Positions 35,742 to 45,562 of a DNA stretch of 64,000 nucleotides are shown one piece after another. Within the stretch, counting starts at the first letter, position 1. Every line of letters starts with the position of its first letter. The stretch lies in the NCBI GenBank assembly GCA_002345545.1, contig DDVW01000057.1, positions 5,277-69,276 on the forward strand, in the 5' to 3' direction. Below the pieces are notes generated by a model. The model was not told the origin of the DNA. It did not search any database and saw only the letters and a program-made list of their open reading frames with translations. Both the position numbers and the translations under genes were made by a program. Origin of the DNA: Stenotrophomonas sp. UBA2302. Its GTDB lineage: Bacteria; Pseudomonadota; Gammaproteobacteria; Xanthomonadales; Xanthomonadaceae.

Positions 35742-36788
35742 ATGAACAGCAACAGTGCTGCAAGCGTGGCCGTGGAGCCTGAATCCAGCATCGCCCGGGC
35801 GGCGATGGCTGAAATCGAGCACCCCCTCCTGTCGTCCGGCGAACTGGCGTTGTTCGCACGGTTCGGCCGCCCGCGCCAGGTGGCGGCGGGAGAGATGCTG
35901 TTCCGCCGTGGTGAATCCGGCGGCAGCATGTTCGTCATCATCGCCGGCATCGTCGATATGGATTTCGGGGAAGACCTGACGATCAAGTATCTCGGGCCGG
36001 GAGAGTTCTTCGGTGAGATGGGCCTGTTGATCGATGGCCACCGCCGCAATGCCGATGCCCGCGCCTCGACCGACCTGGCGCTGCTGGAACTGGGCCAGGG
36101 CGATTTCCAGCAGATGGTGGAGCATGCTCCCGCCCAGGCGACCCTCTTCCTGCGACGCACGATCATGCGCGTGGTATCCAGCGAGCAGGCGCTGATGCGG
36201 CAGTTGCGCCGCCGCAACCACGACCTGGAAGCGGCGCTGGACAACCTCTATTGCACCAGCCATCTGCTGAGTCACACCGAGGAGCTGGTGCGTACCGATG
36301 AGCTGACCGGCCTGCACAACCGTCGTGGTCTGGCGCTGTATCTGCAGGAATGCCGGCACCTGGGGGCAGAGCTGCCACAGGGATTGCTGCTGATCGATTG
36401 CGACTGTTTCAAGCGCGTCAACGATCAGCACGGCCATCTGGCCGGTGACCAGGTGCTGCAGGCGGTCGCCGAGATCCTGCGCGCGGTGGTGCCGTGCGAT
36501 GGGCTTGCCTGCCGGCTGGGGGGCGACGAGTTCTGTCTGCTGCTGCCCGTGGCGGACCGCCACACCCTGGAGCACACGGCCGGCGCCATCCTGCAGTCGG
36601 TGAAGGCGCTGCTGGAGCAGCCGCAGCCAGTGCCGCGTATCTGCCCAGTCAGCATCGGCCTGTGCCTGCTCGATCCGGATCAGGACTGGAGCGACTGGTA
36701 CGCCCATGCCGACAATGCGCTGTATGAAGCCAAGCGGCTCGGTGGCAATCGGCCGCAATGGCCACCGGGTCTGGCGGCAGCCAGCTGA
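35742..36788 (+). CDS. diguanylate cyclase with N-terminal cyclic-nucleotide-binding domain
   Basis: A 348-residue cytoplasmic protein. Residues about 30-150 form a cNMP-binding domain with the phosphate-binding cassette PGEFFGEMGLLIDGHRRNA; a helical linker (EQALMRQLRRRNHDLEAALDN) leads to a GGDEF domain with the intact active site RLGGDEF (Gly260-Phe264) and the metal-binding DCDCFKRVN. The position of the inhibitory RxxD site reads VPCD, so product inhibition may be lost. The protein should make c-di-GMP in answer to a cyclic nucleotide. The start at 35742 has GAAGGA in front. TATCCT at 35686-35691 is a possible -10. Confidence 0.92.
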   Translation: MNSNSAASVAVEPESSIARAAMAEIEHPLLSSGELALFARFGRPRQVAAGEMLFRRGESGGSMFVIIAGIVDMDFGEDLTIKYLGPGEFFGEMGLLIDGHRRNADARASTDLALLELGQGDFQQMVEHAPAQATLFLRRTIMRVVSSEQALMRQLRRRNHDLEAALDNLYCTSHLLSHTEELVRTDELTGLHNRRGLALYLQECRHLGAELPQGLLLIDCDCFKRVNDQHGHLAGDQVLQAVAEILRAVVPCDGLACRLGGDEFCLLLPVADRHTLEHTAGAILQSVKALLEQPQPVPRICPVSIGLCLLDPDQDWSDWYAHADNALYEAKRLGGNRPQWPPGLAAAS

Positions 36789-36983
36789 CTACCGCCACGG
36801 CGGCGTTCACAGGGCGCGTCCGGCAGCATGACCGCCATCAGCCGCAGGCGCAGGTCGTTTCCCGATCCCGCCGGAAAAGCTGTCTGCCCGCTTCTGCCAT
36901 CCCGGCTGGTGTGACGGCAAGCGGTGCGTGCCCATATGGACGCGGCTGGCAGTGGCCGCGCTGGAGTGGATTGATCCGGGGCT

Positions 36984-38954
36984 TCAGTCCGCTTCGAAGT
37001 CCACCAGCACCGCACCATCTCCGACCTGGTCGCCGGCCTTCGCGCGGAAGCCGTGCACGGTGCCGTCGGCCGGTGCCTGCAGGGTGTGCTCCATCTTCAT
37101 CGCCTCCATCACCAGCAGCGGCGTGCCGCGGGTGACGCTGCTGCCGGGTTCGACCAGCAGGGTGACCACGCGCCCGGGCATCGGTGCCAGCAGACTGCCA
37201 CCGTGATCGGTGTGGGTGTCGGCCTCGGCGACCGGGTCGTGCAGGGTGAAACGCAGCGGGCTCCCGCTGCCGAACACATGCAGGATGTCGCCTTCGTGGA
37301 CGAACTGGCCGCGTAGAAGCTGCTCGCCCAGTTGCAGGGAATAGTGGTCGCCGGTGAGCCTGCCGATGACGTTGATGCAGGCGTCGTCACACTGCACCTG
37401 CCAGCCGTCGGCGCACTGTCTTACCTGCAGCGGCCGGTGCCGGCCCAGATGTTCAAGCGTGACGCAACGGGCGGCCGGGCCGGTCAGGCGCCAGCTGTCG
37501 GCGATATCCCACGGGGAAGCATCGTTGCCTGGGTGCATATTCCCGTGCGCTGCAAGGACTGCGGCCAGCGCCCAGTCGTTGTCGCTGCTGGCGAGATGCC
37601 GCACGTCCAGCGCCTCGCTTTCGCGTTCGATCAGCGTGGTATCGAGGTTGGCGTGGTGGAACGATCCGGTCATCACCAGCCGGCGCAGGAAGGCGGCATT
37701 GGTGGTCACGCCCACCACCTGGCATTGCGCCAGGGCCTGCTGCATGCGTTGCAGGGCGCGCTCGCGATCCACGTCCCAGACGATCAGCTTGGCGATCATC
37801 GGGTCGTAGTACGGGGTGATCGCATCGCCCTGTTCGACGCCGGCATCCACCCGCACGTTGGCGCTGGATGCCGGCAGACGCAGATGACGCAAGGTGCCGG
37901 TGGACGGCAGGAAGCCGCGGTCGGCGTCCTCGGCATACAGGCGTGCCTCGATGGCGTGGCCGTGGATCTGCAGCTGTTCCTGGGTCTTCGGCAACGGCTG
38001 CCCGGCAGCCACTCGCAGCTGCCATTCGACCAGATCGGTGCCGGTGATCAGCTCGGTCACCGGGTGCTCGACCTGCAGGCGGGTGTTCATTTCCATGAAC
38101 CAGAATTCGCCCGAAGGCGCGGCGATGAATTCCACCGTCCCGGCACCGACATAGCCAACGGCGTGTGCGGCATCGGTCGCGGCCTTGCCCATGGCGGCGC
38201 GGCGTTCGGCGGTCATGCCCGGTGCGGGCGCTTCTTCCAGCACTTTCTGGTGGCGGCGCTGCACCGAGCAGTCACGCTCGAACAGATGCACCACGTTGCC
38301 ATGGCTGTCGCCGAACACCTGGATCTCGATATGGCGCGGGCGCTCGATGTATTTCTCCACCAGCACCTGCGCGTTGCCAAACGCCGCCTGCGCCTCGCGC
38401 TGGCAGCTGAGCAGTGCCGCGTCGAAGTCGGCGCTGGCCTCGACCTTGCGCATGCCCTTGCCGCCACCGCCAGCACTGGCCTTGATCAGTACCGGGTAGC
38501 CGATGGCATCGGCCTGTGCGCGCAGGAATGCCGGCTCCTGCTGCTCGCCGTGATAACCGGGTGTCAGCGGTACGCCGGCCTGCTGCATCAACGCCTTGGC
38601 CGCACTCTTGTCGCCCATCGCATCGATGGCGCTGGCCGGCGGGCCGATGAAGACGATGCCGGCTGCCTCGCAGGCCCGGGCAAAGCCCGCGTTCTCGGAC
38701 AGGAAGCCATAGCCCGGATGGATGGCCTGCGCGCCGGTGCGTTGTGCGGCATCGAGGATGGCATCGCCGCGCAGGTAGCTTTCCGCCGCCGGTGCCGGGC
38801 CGATATGGATGGCCTCGTCGGCCAGCCGCACGTGCCGCGCATTGCGATCGGCATCGGAATACACCGCCACGGTGGCCACGCCCAGGCGGCGGCAGGTGGC
38901 GATGACGCGGCAGGCGATTTCACCGCGATTGGCGATCAGGATCTTGTTGAACAT
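36984..38954 (-). CDS. mccA: acyl-CoA carboxylase alpha subunit (biotin carboxylase/biotin carrier), MccA type
   Basis: 656-residue fused biotin carboxylase and biotin carrier. It has the N-terminal MFNKILIANRGEIACRVI, the ATP-grasp loop KASAGGGGKGMRKV, the EKYIERPRHIEIQVFGD block and MEMNTRLQVEHPVTE; the C-terminal biotinyl lysine is in MEAMKMEH. Next to mccB and an isovaleryl-CoA dehydrogenase gene, it should serve 3-methylcrotonyl-CoA carboxylase in leucine breakdown. The ATG at 38954 was chosen as the conserved start; an upstream start at 38978 would add eight residues. A 354-base repeat-like gap separates it from mccB. Confidence 0.93.
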   Translation of the reverse strand: MFNKILIANRGEIACRVIATCRRLGVATVAVYSDADRNARHVRLADEAIHIGPAPAAESYLRGDAILDAAQRTGAQAIHPGYGFLSENAGFARACEAAGIVFIGPPASAIDAMGDKSAAKALMQQAGVPLTPGYHGEQQEPAFLRAQADAIGYPVLIKASAGGGGKGMRKVEASADFDAALLSCQREAQAAFGNAQVLVEKYIERPRHIEIQVFGDSHGNVVHLFERDCSVQRRHQKVLEEAPAPGMTAERRAAMGKAATDAAHAVGYVGAGTVEFIAAPSGEFWFMEMNTRLQVEHPVTELITGTDLVEWQLRVAAGQPLPKTQEQLQIHGHAIEARLYAEDADRGFLPSTGTLRHLRLPASSANVRVDAGVEQGDAITPYYDPMIAKLIVWDVDRERALQRMQQALAQCQVVGVTTNAAFLRRLVMTGSFHHANLDTTLIERESEALDVRHLASSDNDWALAAVLAAHGNMHPGNDASPWDIADSWRLTGPAARCVTLEHLGRHRPLQVRQCADGWQVQCDDACINVIGRLTGDHYSLQLGEQLLRGQFVHEGDILHVFGSGSPLRFTLHDPVAEADTHTDHGGSLLAPMPGRVVTLLVEPGSSVTRGTPLLVMEAMKMEHTLQAPADGTVHGFRAKAGDQVGDGAVLVDFEAD

Positions 38955-38995
38955 GGCGTTATCCATGACGTGCTGCACGGCGGCAGCTTGAAGGA

Positions 38996-39300
38996 TTGAA
39001 AAGCTTTCGCTCCCTTGTTGGGGAGCGAGCTACTTTTCTTTTCTCGTGTAAAGAAAAGGTAGCCAAAAGAAAGCACGCCCTGCCTCCGCGCCCGACGCGC
39101 GGCGCGCATCGGGTCCACTCCGCCGCCGGGATTTTTCGACACGACATCCTTGTCGTGTCGAAAAACGACGTGCATCCATGCACATCGCCCTTCGGGTCTT
39201 GTCCGTCGGCTCCGTCGCTGCGGAAGGGAACCCTGAAAAGCGGAGGCAAAAGCAGGAGCCGAAGCCAAGGCGCGGCCTTCCAGCTGGGCACCAGTCATGC
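38996..39300. repeat. repeat-like intergenic element with four hairpins
   Basis: This gap inside the mcc genes carries an unusual chain of inverted repeats: GCTCCC/GGGAGC at 39009-39026, an imperfect CTACTTTTCTTT/AAAGAAAAGGTAG pair at 39030-39062, a perfect 14-base stem TTTTTCGACACGAC/GTCGTGTCGAAAAA at 39132-39165 (6-base loop) and GTGCAT/ATGCAC at 39170-39183. Frames through it translate to low-complexity sequence and are not genes. From memory, very similar stretches occur many times in Xanthomonadaceae and Pseudomonas genomes, so an interspersed element is likely. The 14-base stem flanked by T and A runs could end transcription in both directions. Confidence 0.55.
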
Positions 39301-39308
39301 TGGCGGCC

Positions 39309-40919
<1,611 letters not shown>

Positions 40920-40961
40920 GGCGGATGGCCTTTGCTCTTCCTTCTCCCCTTGGAAGAAGGT

Positions 40962-40974
40962 GCCCCGAAGGGGC
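40962..40974. repeat. short hairpin of an intergenic repeat family
   Basis: GCCCC-GAA-GGGGC inside a stretch reading like the common Xanthomonad intergenic repeat (CTTCTCCCC...GGGGCGGATGAG). The 40920-41131 gap between ivd and mccB holds no gene. Confidence 0.4.
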
Positions 40975-41099
40975 GGATGAGGATTCGGGCGAAGCCTGGG
41001 GCAATGAAGGTCATGGTCACCCCAATCCCCGCTTCACGCCCCGATCCTTGTGCCAGTACACGGACGTTCGTGGGGCGGAAAACCGGTGCTTCGCAAGTT

Positions 41100-41125
41100 G
41101 CCCCTCTCGCGTCAGTGAGAGGGGC
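41100..41125 (-). terminator. hairpin after isovaleryl-CoA dehydrogenase gene
   Basis: Nine-base stem GCCCCTCTC / GAGAGGGGC with an 8-base loop, directly after the ivd stop on the minus strand. It lacks a strong U tract, so it may only dampen read-through into mccB. Confidence 0.45.
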
Positions 41126-41131
41126 TTCGAC

Positions 41132-42295
41132 TCACGCGGTGCGCTGGAACAGTTCGCGTCCGATCAGCATGCGGCGGATCTCCGAGGTGCCGGCGCCGAT
41201 CTCGTACAGCTTGGCATCGCGCCACAGGCGCCCGGCCGGATACTCGTTGATGTAGCCGTTGCCGCCGAGGATCTGGATCGCCTCACCGGCCGCCCACGTC
41301 GCTTTTTCCGCCGAATAGAGAATCGCACCGGCCGCATCCTGGCGTGTGGTGCGGCCCTGGTCGCAGGCCTTGGCCACCGCATACACATAGGCGCGGCAGG
41401 CGTTGAAGCCGACGTACATGTCGGCCAGCTTGGCTTGGATCAGCTGGAACGTGCCGATCGCCTCACCGAATTGTTTGCGTTCGTGCACGTACGGCAGCAC
41501 CACGTCCAGCGCCGCGGCCATCAGCCCCAGCGGACCACCGGACAGCACCACGCGCTCGTAGTCCAGCCCGGACATCAGCACTTTCACGCCGCCGCCGACC
41601 TCGCCGAGCACGTTTTCCACCGGCACCTCGCAGTCCTGGAACACCAGCTCGCAGGTGTTGGACGAACGCATACCCAGCTTGTCCAGCTTCTGCGCGGTGG
41701 AAAAACCCTTCATGCCCTTTTCGATGATGAAGGCGGTGATGCCGCGCGAACCGGCGTTGAGGTCGGTCTTGGCGTAGACGATCAGCACATCGGCATCGGG
41801 GCCGTTGGTGATCCACATCTTGTTGCCGTTGAGCAGGTAGTGGTCGCCGCGCAGCTCGGCGCGCAGTTTCATCGACACCACGTCCGAGCCGGCGCCGGGC
41901 TCGCTCATCGCCAATGCGCCGATATGTTCGCCGCTGCACAGCCTGGGCAGGTATTTGTGCTTCTGCGCCTCGCTGGCGTTCTTGCGCAGCTGGTTCAGGC
42001 ACAGGTTCGAATGCGCGCCGTAGGACAGGCCGATGCCGCCGGAGGCGCGCGAGATCTCCTCCATCGCCACCACATGCGCCAGATAGCCCATGCCGCTGCC
42101 GCCGTACTGTTCCTCCACGGTCATGCCGAGCAGCCCCTGTTCGCCGAGCTGGCGCCATAGCTGATTGGGGAAGTGGTTGCCCGTGTCGGCTTCCGCAGCC
42201 AGCGGGGCGATCTGCGCGCTGGCGAACTGGGCCACGCTTTCGCGCAGCAGGTCGATTTCTTCGCCCAGATCAAAGGACAGGGAGGGGATGTGCAT
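41132..42295 (-). CDS. ivd: isovaleryl-CoA dehydrogenase
   Basis: Oxidises isovaleryl-CoA to 3-methylcrotonyl-CoA with FAD, passing electrons to ETF. 387 residues with the acyl-CoA dehydrogenase signatures [13 protein letters not shown] and [20 protein letters not shown], and the IVD-type base Glu in [17 protein letters not shown], whose position in this helix separates IVD from short/medium-chain enzymes. It heads the ivd-mccB-mccA series and is divergent from a TetR gene that very likely controls it. Confidence 0.94.
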   Translation of the reverse strand: MHIPSLSFDLGEEIDLLRESVAQFASAQIAPLAAEADTGNHFPNQLWRQLGEQGLLGMTVEEQYGGSGMGYLAHVVAMEEISRASGGIGLSYGAHSNLCLNQLRKNASEAQKHKYLPRLCSGEHIGALAMSEPGAGSDVVSMKLRAELRGDHYLLNGNKMWITNGPDADVLIVYAKTDLNAGSRGITAFIIEKGMKGFSTAQKLDKLGMRSSNTCELVFQDCEVPVENVLGEVGGGVKVLMSGLDYERVVLSGGPLGLMAAALDVVLPYVHERKQFGEAIGTFQLIQAKLADMYVGFNACRAYVYAVAKACDQGRTTRQDAAGAILYSAEKATWAAGEAIQILGGNGYINEYPAGRLWRDAKLYEIGAGTSEIRRMLIGRELFQRTA

Positions 42296-42403
42296 GCGGG
42301 CGGCTCCAGTACGGCTTGGCGAGGGGCGCTCCGGGATGGGGTGACGGGCAGGGCCGTCGGCACGGGCGTTTGCGCGCAGCCTAACGGGTCTTCATGAAAA
42401 AGT

Positions 42404-42425
42404 GAATACAAATTCAATAATTGAA
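42404..42425. promoter_or_regulatory. candidate TetR operator between ivd and tetR
   Basis: Two overlapping inverted repeats in an AT-rich patch: GAATACAAATTC at 42404-42415 (GAAT/ATTC arms) and the perfect 13-base palindrome TTCAATAATTGAA at 42413-42425. The second ends 2 bases before the -10-like TAGAAT of the TetR gene, the place expected for a self-regulating repressor. Confidence 0.55.
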
Positions 42426-42427
42426 CC

Positions 42428-42433
42428 TAGAAT
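42428..42433 (+). promoter_or_regulatory. -10-like box of the TetR gene, leaderless spacing
   Basis: TAGAAT followed by cagccc and the ATG at 42440, again placing the start site at the initiator codon. Confidence 0.45.
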
Positions 42434-42439
42434 CAGCCC

Positions 42440-43051
42440 ATGGCTTACAAACGTTCGGAATTGATGGAAAAGCGCCTCGCCGGCAACCGCGAGGCGATCC
42501 TGGCGGCCGCCCGCCGGCTGGTCGCCGCCGGCGGCTACCGCAACGCGCCGATCACCGCGGTGGCGGCCGAGGCCGGCGTCTCCACCGGGCTGATCTACCG
42601 GCACTTCCCGTCGAAGGCCGAGCTGTTCGTCGAGGTGCTGACCGCGGCGGTCGATCACGAGCTGGAGATCCTGTCGGCCATCGCCGCCGAGGCGTTGCCG
42701 GCACCGCAGCGGCTGCAACGCGCGGTGGCCTCGTTCGTGCGTCGCGCGATGGCTGGCCCCGGGCTGGCCTATGCCTTCATCGCCGAGCCGGTCGATCCGG
42801 AGGTGGAGGCCGAGCGCATCCGCTGCCGGCGGCTGTTCGGCGATGTGTTCAAGCGCATCCTCGCCGACGGCGTGCGCTGCGGCGAGCTGCCGGCGCAGGA
42901 TCTGGACGTGAGCGCGGCCTGCATCGTCGGCGCGTTCACCGAAGCGCTGGTCGGGCCGACCGCGCCCAGCCGCGAGGGTCTGCGCGATGGCGAGCCGCTG
43001 GTGGAGGCGATCAGCGCCCTGTGCCTGCGCGCGGCCGGGGCCGCTGCATAA
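42440..43051 (+). CDS. TetR-family repressor, probable regulator of the leucine/isovalerate genes
   Basis: A 203-residue TetR regulator. The N-terminal helix-turn-helix reads PITAVAAEAGVSTGLIYRHF with the following PSKAELFVEVL; the rest is the helical ligand-binding and dimer domain. It is divergent from ivd with 144 bases between, including the palindromes described above. In Pseudomonas the equivalent liu genes are run by a MerR-type regulator (LiuR), so a TetR regulator here would be a different solution. The ligand may be an acyl-CoA of the pathway; this is inference. Confidence 0.88.
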   Translation: MAYKRSELMEKRLAGNREAILAAARRLVAAGGYRNAPITAVAAEAGVSTGLIYRHFPSKAELFVEVLTAAVDHELEILSAIAAEALPAPQRLQRAVASFVRRAMAGPGLAYAFIAEPVDPEVEAERIRCRRLFGDVFKRILADGVRCGELPAQDLDVSAACIVGAFTEALVGPTAPSREGLRDGEPLVEAISALCLRAAGAAA

Positions 43052-43093
43052 CCGCACTGCGACTTTTGGCCGCAGGCCCGGACGGGTATCCCA

Positions 43094-43124
43094 TTGCGAC
43101 CAGATGGGGGCGCTGGTCTATACT
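43094..43124 (+). promoter_or_regulatory. possible promoter of the cytochrome c gene
   Basis: TTGCGA at 43094-43099 and TATACT at 43119-43124 with a 19-base spacer, slightly long. The start codon (GTG) follows about 48 bases after the -10. Confidence 0.4.
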
Positions 43125-43171
43125 GCGCCAATCGCTGTGGTCCACCGACTACTTGCCAGGGGTGTCGTTAC

Positions 43172-43690
43172 GTGCGGAATCATGACTCTCAATTCCTGAA
43201 GCGCTTTTCCATTGTGATCGCCTTTCTGGTGATCATTTCGATTGGCTTGATCTTTTTCTCCTCATACCTGCATCGGCTGATCCCGGCGGAAGTCTCGCCG
43301 CAGGCGGCGCAGCGTACCGAGCAGCGCATCGCGCCGGTCGGTGCGGTGTATGCCGGCAGTACCGGTGCCTCGGCCCAAGCCGCCGCTGCCGCTGCCGCCG
43401 CGGCTGCCGCCGCTGCCAGTGGCGCCTATGGCGGCACGCTGGACGGCAAGGTGATCTACGACAACCTGTGCACCGCCTGCCACACCAGTGGCGTGGGCAA
43501 TGCGCCGACGCTGGATCACGCGCACTGGGATACGCGCATCGCGCAGGGCACCGAGACCCTCTACAAGCACGCCATCGAAGGCTATTCCGGTCCGGGTGGC
43601 GGGGTCATGCCACCGAAGGGCGGCAACGCCGGCCTGAGTGAAGAGCAGATGCATGCGGCCGTGGACTGGATGCTGGCCAACCTGAAGTAA
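43172..43690 (+). CDS. membrane-anchored cytochrome c5-like protein
   Basis: A 172-residue class I cytochrome c. An N-terminal membrane anchor (residues about 12-31) is followed by a linker with a run of 13 alanines (residues 70-82), then one haem domain with CTACH at 100-104 and the axial Met in GGGVMPPKGG. It is a periplasmic electron carrier, perhaps to terminal oxidases, as are cytochromes c4/c5 in relatives. The start is a GTG with AGGGG upstream; no ATG in frame lies before the anchor. A terminator follows. Confidence 0.9.
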   Translation: MRNHDSQFLKRFSIVIAFLVIISIGLIFFSSYLHRLIPAEVSPQAAQRTEQRIAPVGAVYAGSTGASAQAAAAAAAAAAAAASGAYGGTLDGKVIYDNLCTACHTSGVGNAPTLDHAHWDTRIAQGTETLYKHAIEGYSGPGGGVMPPKGGNAGLSEEQMHAAVDWMLANLK

Positions 43691-43714
43691 GCTGCTTCTC
43701 CAGCGAAGCCACTG

Positions 43715-43735
43715 GCGCCGCCTTCCGGGCGGCGC
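43715..43735 (+). terminator. intrinsic terminator after cytochrome c gene
   Basis: Eight-base stem GCGCCGCC / GGCGGCGC with a 5-base loop and a TTTCGTTT tail. Confidence 0.75.
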
Positions 43736-43766
43736 TTTCGTTTCCGTCACCGCAAAGTTGCCGCCC

Positions 43767-45500
43767 ATGCGCCGATCCGCCCTGTTCCCCGCCCTTGCCA
43801 TGATGGTCGCCCTCCCGGCGTACTCGACCGCATTCGACGTCCCGCCGCCACTGTTCCCCATCGGCGCGGTGCAGGGCAGTGGCGAGCGCAGCCCATACGA
43901 CGGCGAGCGCGTCATGGTCGAAGGCATGATCACCGTCGATATGCGTGACGGGCTGGGCGGTGTGTTCGTGCAGGATGGCGGTGATGGGGATGCGGCCACC
44001 TCCGATGGCCTGTTCGTGCAGCTTGCACCTGGACAGGGGCTGCAACCGGGCCAGTGGCTGCGGATCACCGGTACCGTGCAGGAACTGGCGACGGGCAGGA
44101 GCGGTCAATCGCTGACCGCGCTGCAGGCCGAGAAGGTGACACTGGTTGCCGCGCGCCCGGCACCGGTCGTCACCGTGCTTGATGGCGTGCCGGCCAGCTG
44201 GGAGGCGCTGGAAGGCATGCAGGTACGCATCGCTGCGCCGTTGACCTTGTCCGCGCACCACCAGTTGGCACGTCATGGCGAACTCACCGTCGCCTTCGAC
44301 GGCCGCCTGTGGCAGCCCAGCGAACTGGCGGCGGCCGGCACCGACGAACATGCGGCGCTGGAGGCCGGCAATGCCCGCCGCCGGCTGCGGCTGGATGACG
44401 GCAGCAGCCGGCGCGACCCGGACACTGTGGGCTATCTGCCGGCCGATGCGGTGCTGCGCACCGGCATGGTGCTGGAAGGTGTCGAAGGTGTGGTCGACCA
44501 GCGTTTCGACGGCGATTACCGCCTGCAGCTGACTGCTCCATTGCAGCTGCCGGCACCCGCGCGGCCGCAGCCACCCCGGGTGGCAGGTGGTTTGCGCATT
44601 GCCGCGTTCAATCTCGAGAACTATTTCAATGGCAATGGTCGCGGCGCTGGTTTCCCGACCGCGCGCGGCGCCAGGACTGCGGAGCAGCTGCAAGCGCAGC
44701 AGGCCAAGCTGGTGGCCAGCATCCGTGGCCTCGATGCCGACGTGGCGGCGTTGATGGAGCTGGAGAACGACGGCTACGGCCCGGATTCGGCCATCGACCA
44801 GCTGGTGCGGGCGCTCAATGAAGGACAGGGCAGGAAGGGCCGCTGGGCGTTCGTCGATGTCGGAAACGGACCGGGTGACAATCCGATCCGGGTCGGCATC
44901 ATCTACCGCGCCGCGCGCGTGGCGCCGGTGGGGCGGCCGGCGGTGCTGGAAGAAGGGCCGTTCGGCGAACGCAGCCGGGTGCCGCTGGCGCAGGCGTTCC
45001 GAATGGGCCGTAGCGGGGCGCCGTTTGTGGTCGTAGCCAATCACTTCAAGTCCAAGGGCTGCTCGGAAGCGAGCGGTGCCGATGCCGACCAGAAGGATGG
45101 CCAAGGCTGCTGGAATGCCACCCGGGTCGAATCGGCGCGCTTGCTGCACCAGTGGCTGCAGGGCGATCCCACCGGCAGCGGCAGCAAGGACGCGGTGCTG
45201 CTGGGCGACTTCAACGCCTATGCGATGGAAGACCCGATCCGCACCCTGCAGGCCAACGGCTGGCAGGACGCATTCAAGCTGGCCGGCGTTGCGCAGCCCT
45301 ACAGCTACGTCTACAACGGCCTGGCCGGGCGCCTGGACCACGCGCTGCTGAGCCCGGGCATGGCCGCGCGGCTGAAGGACGCGGCCGAATGGCATATCAA
45401 TGCCGACGAGGCCGATGAGGTGGGTTATCAGGGTCGCAACGTGCCCGGTCCGTGGCGCAGCTCCGACCACGATCCGCTGCTGCTGGGCTTCGAGCCGTAA
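43767..45500 (+). CDS. ExeM/NucH-type extracellular endonuclease
   Basis: A 577-residue secreted DNase-like protein. It has a signal peptide (MRRSALFPALAMMVALPAYSTA), an N-terminal OB-fold-like region (GERVMVEGMITVDM, QWLRITGTVQELATG) and a C-terminal endonuclease/exonuclease/phosphatase domain with IAAFNLENYFNG, the MELENDGYG metal site, VVANHFKSKG, LLGDFNAYAMEDP and the final SSDHDPLL. All catalytic segments are intact. Such enzymes degrade extracellular DNA for phosphate or biofilm turnover. The ATG at 43767 is preferred over a TTG at 43758. Confidence 0.92.
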   Translation: MRRSALFPALAMMVALPAYSTAFDVPPPLFPIGAVQGSGERSPYDGERVMVEGMITVDMRDGLGGVFVQDGGDGDAATSDGLFVQLAPGQGLQPGQWLRITGTVQELATGRSGQSLTALQAEKVTLVAARPAPVVTVLDGVPASWEALEGMQVRIAAPLTLSAHHQLARHGELTVAFDGRLWQPSELAAAGTDEHAALEAGNARRRLRLDDGSSRRDPDTVGYLPADAVLRTGMVLEGVEGVVDQRFDGDYRLQLTAPLQLPAPARPQPPRVAGGLRIAAFNLENYFNGNGRGAGFPTARGARTAEQLQAQQAKLVASIRGLDADVAALMELENDGYGPDSAIDQLVRALNEGQGRKGRWAFVDVGNGPGDNPIRVGIIYRAARVAPVGRPAVLEEGPFGERSRVPLAQAFRMGRSGAPFVVVANHFKSKGCSEASGADADQKDGQGCWNATRVESARLLHQWLQGDPTGSGSKDAVLLGDFNAYAMEDPIRTLQANGWQDAFKLAGVAQPYSYVYNGLAGRLDHALLSPGMAARLKDAAEWHINADEADEVGYQGRNVPGPWRSSDHDPLLLGFEP

Positions 45501-45562
45501 CCCCCGGCATCTGCAACACACGCAAGGCCGGTCGTTGTGCGCGCAACACCTGTCTTCCTGCT

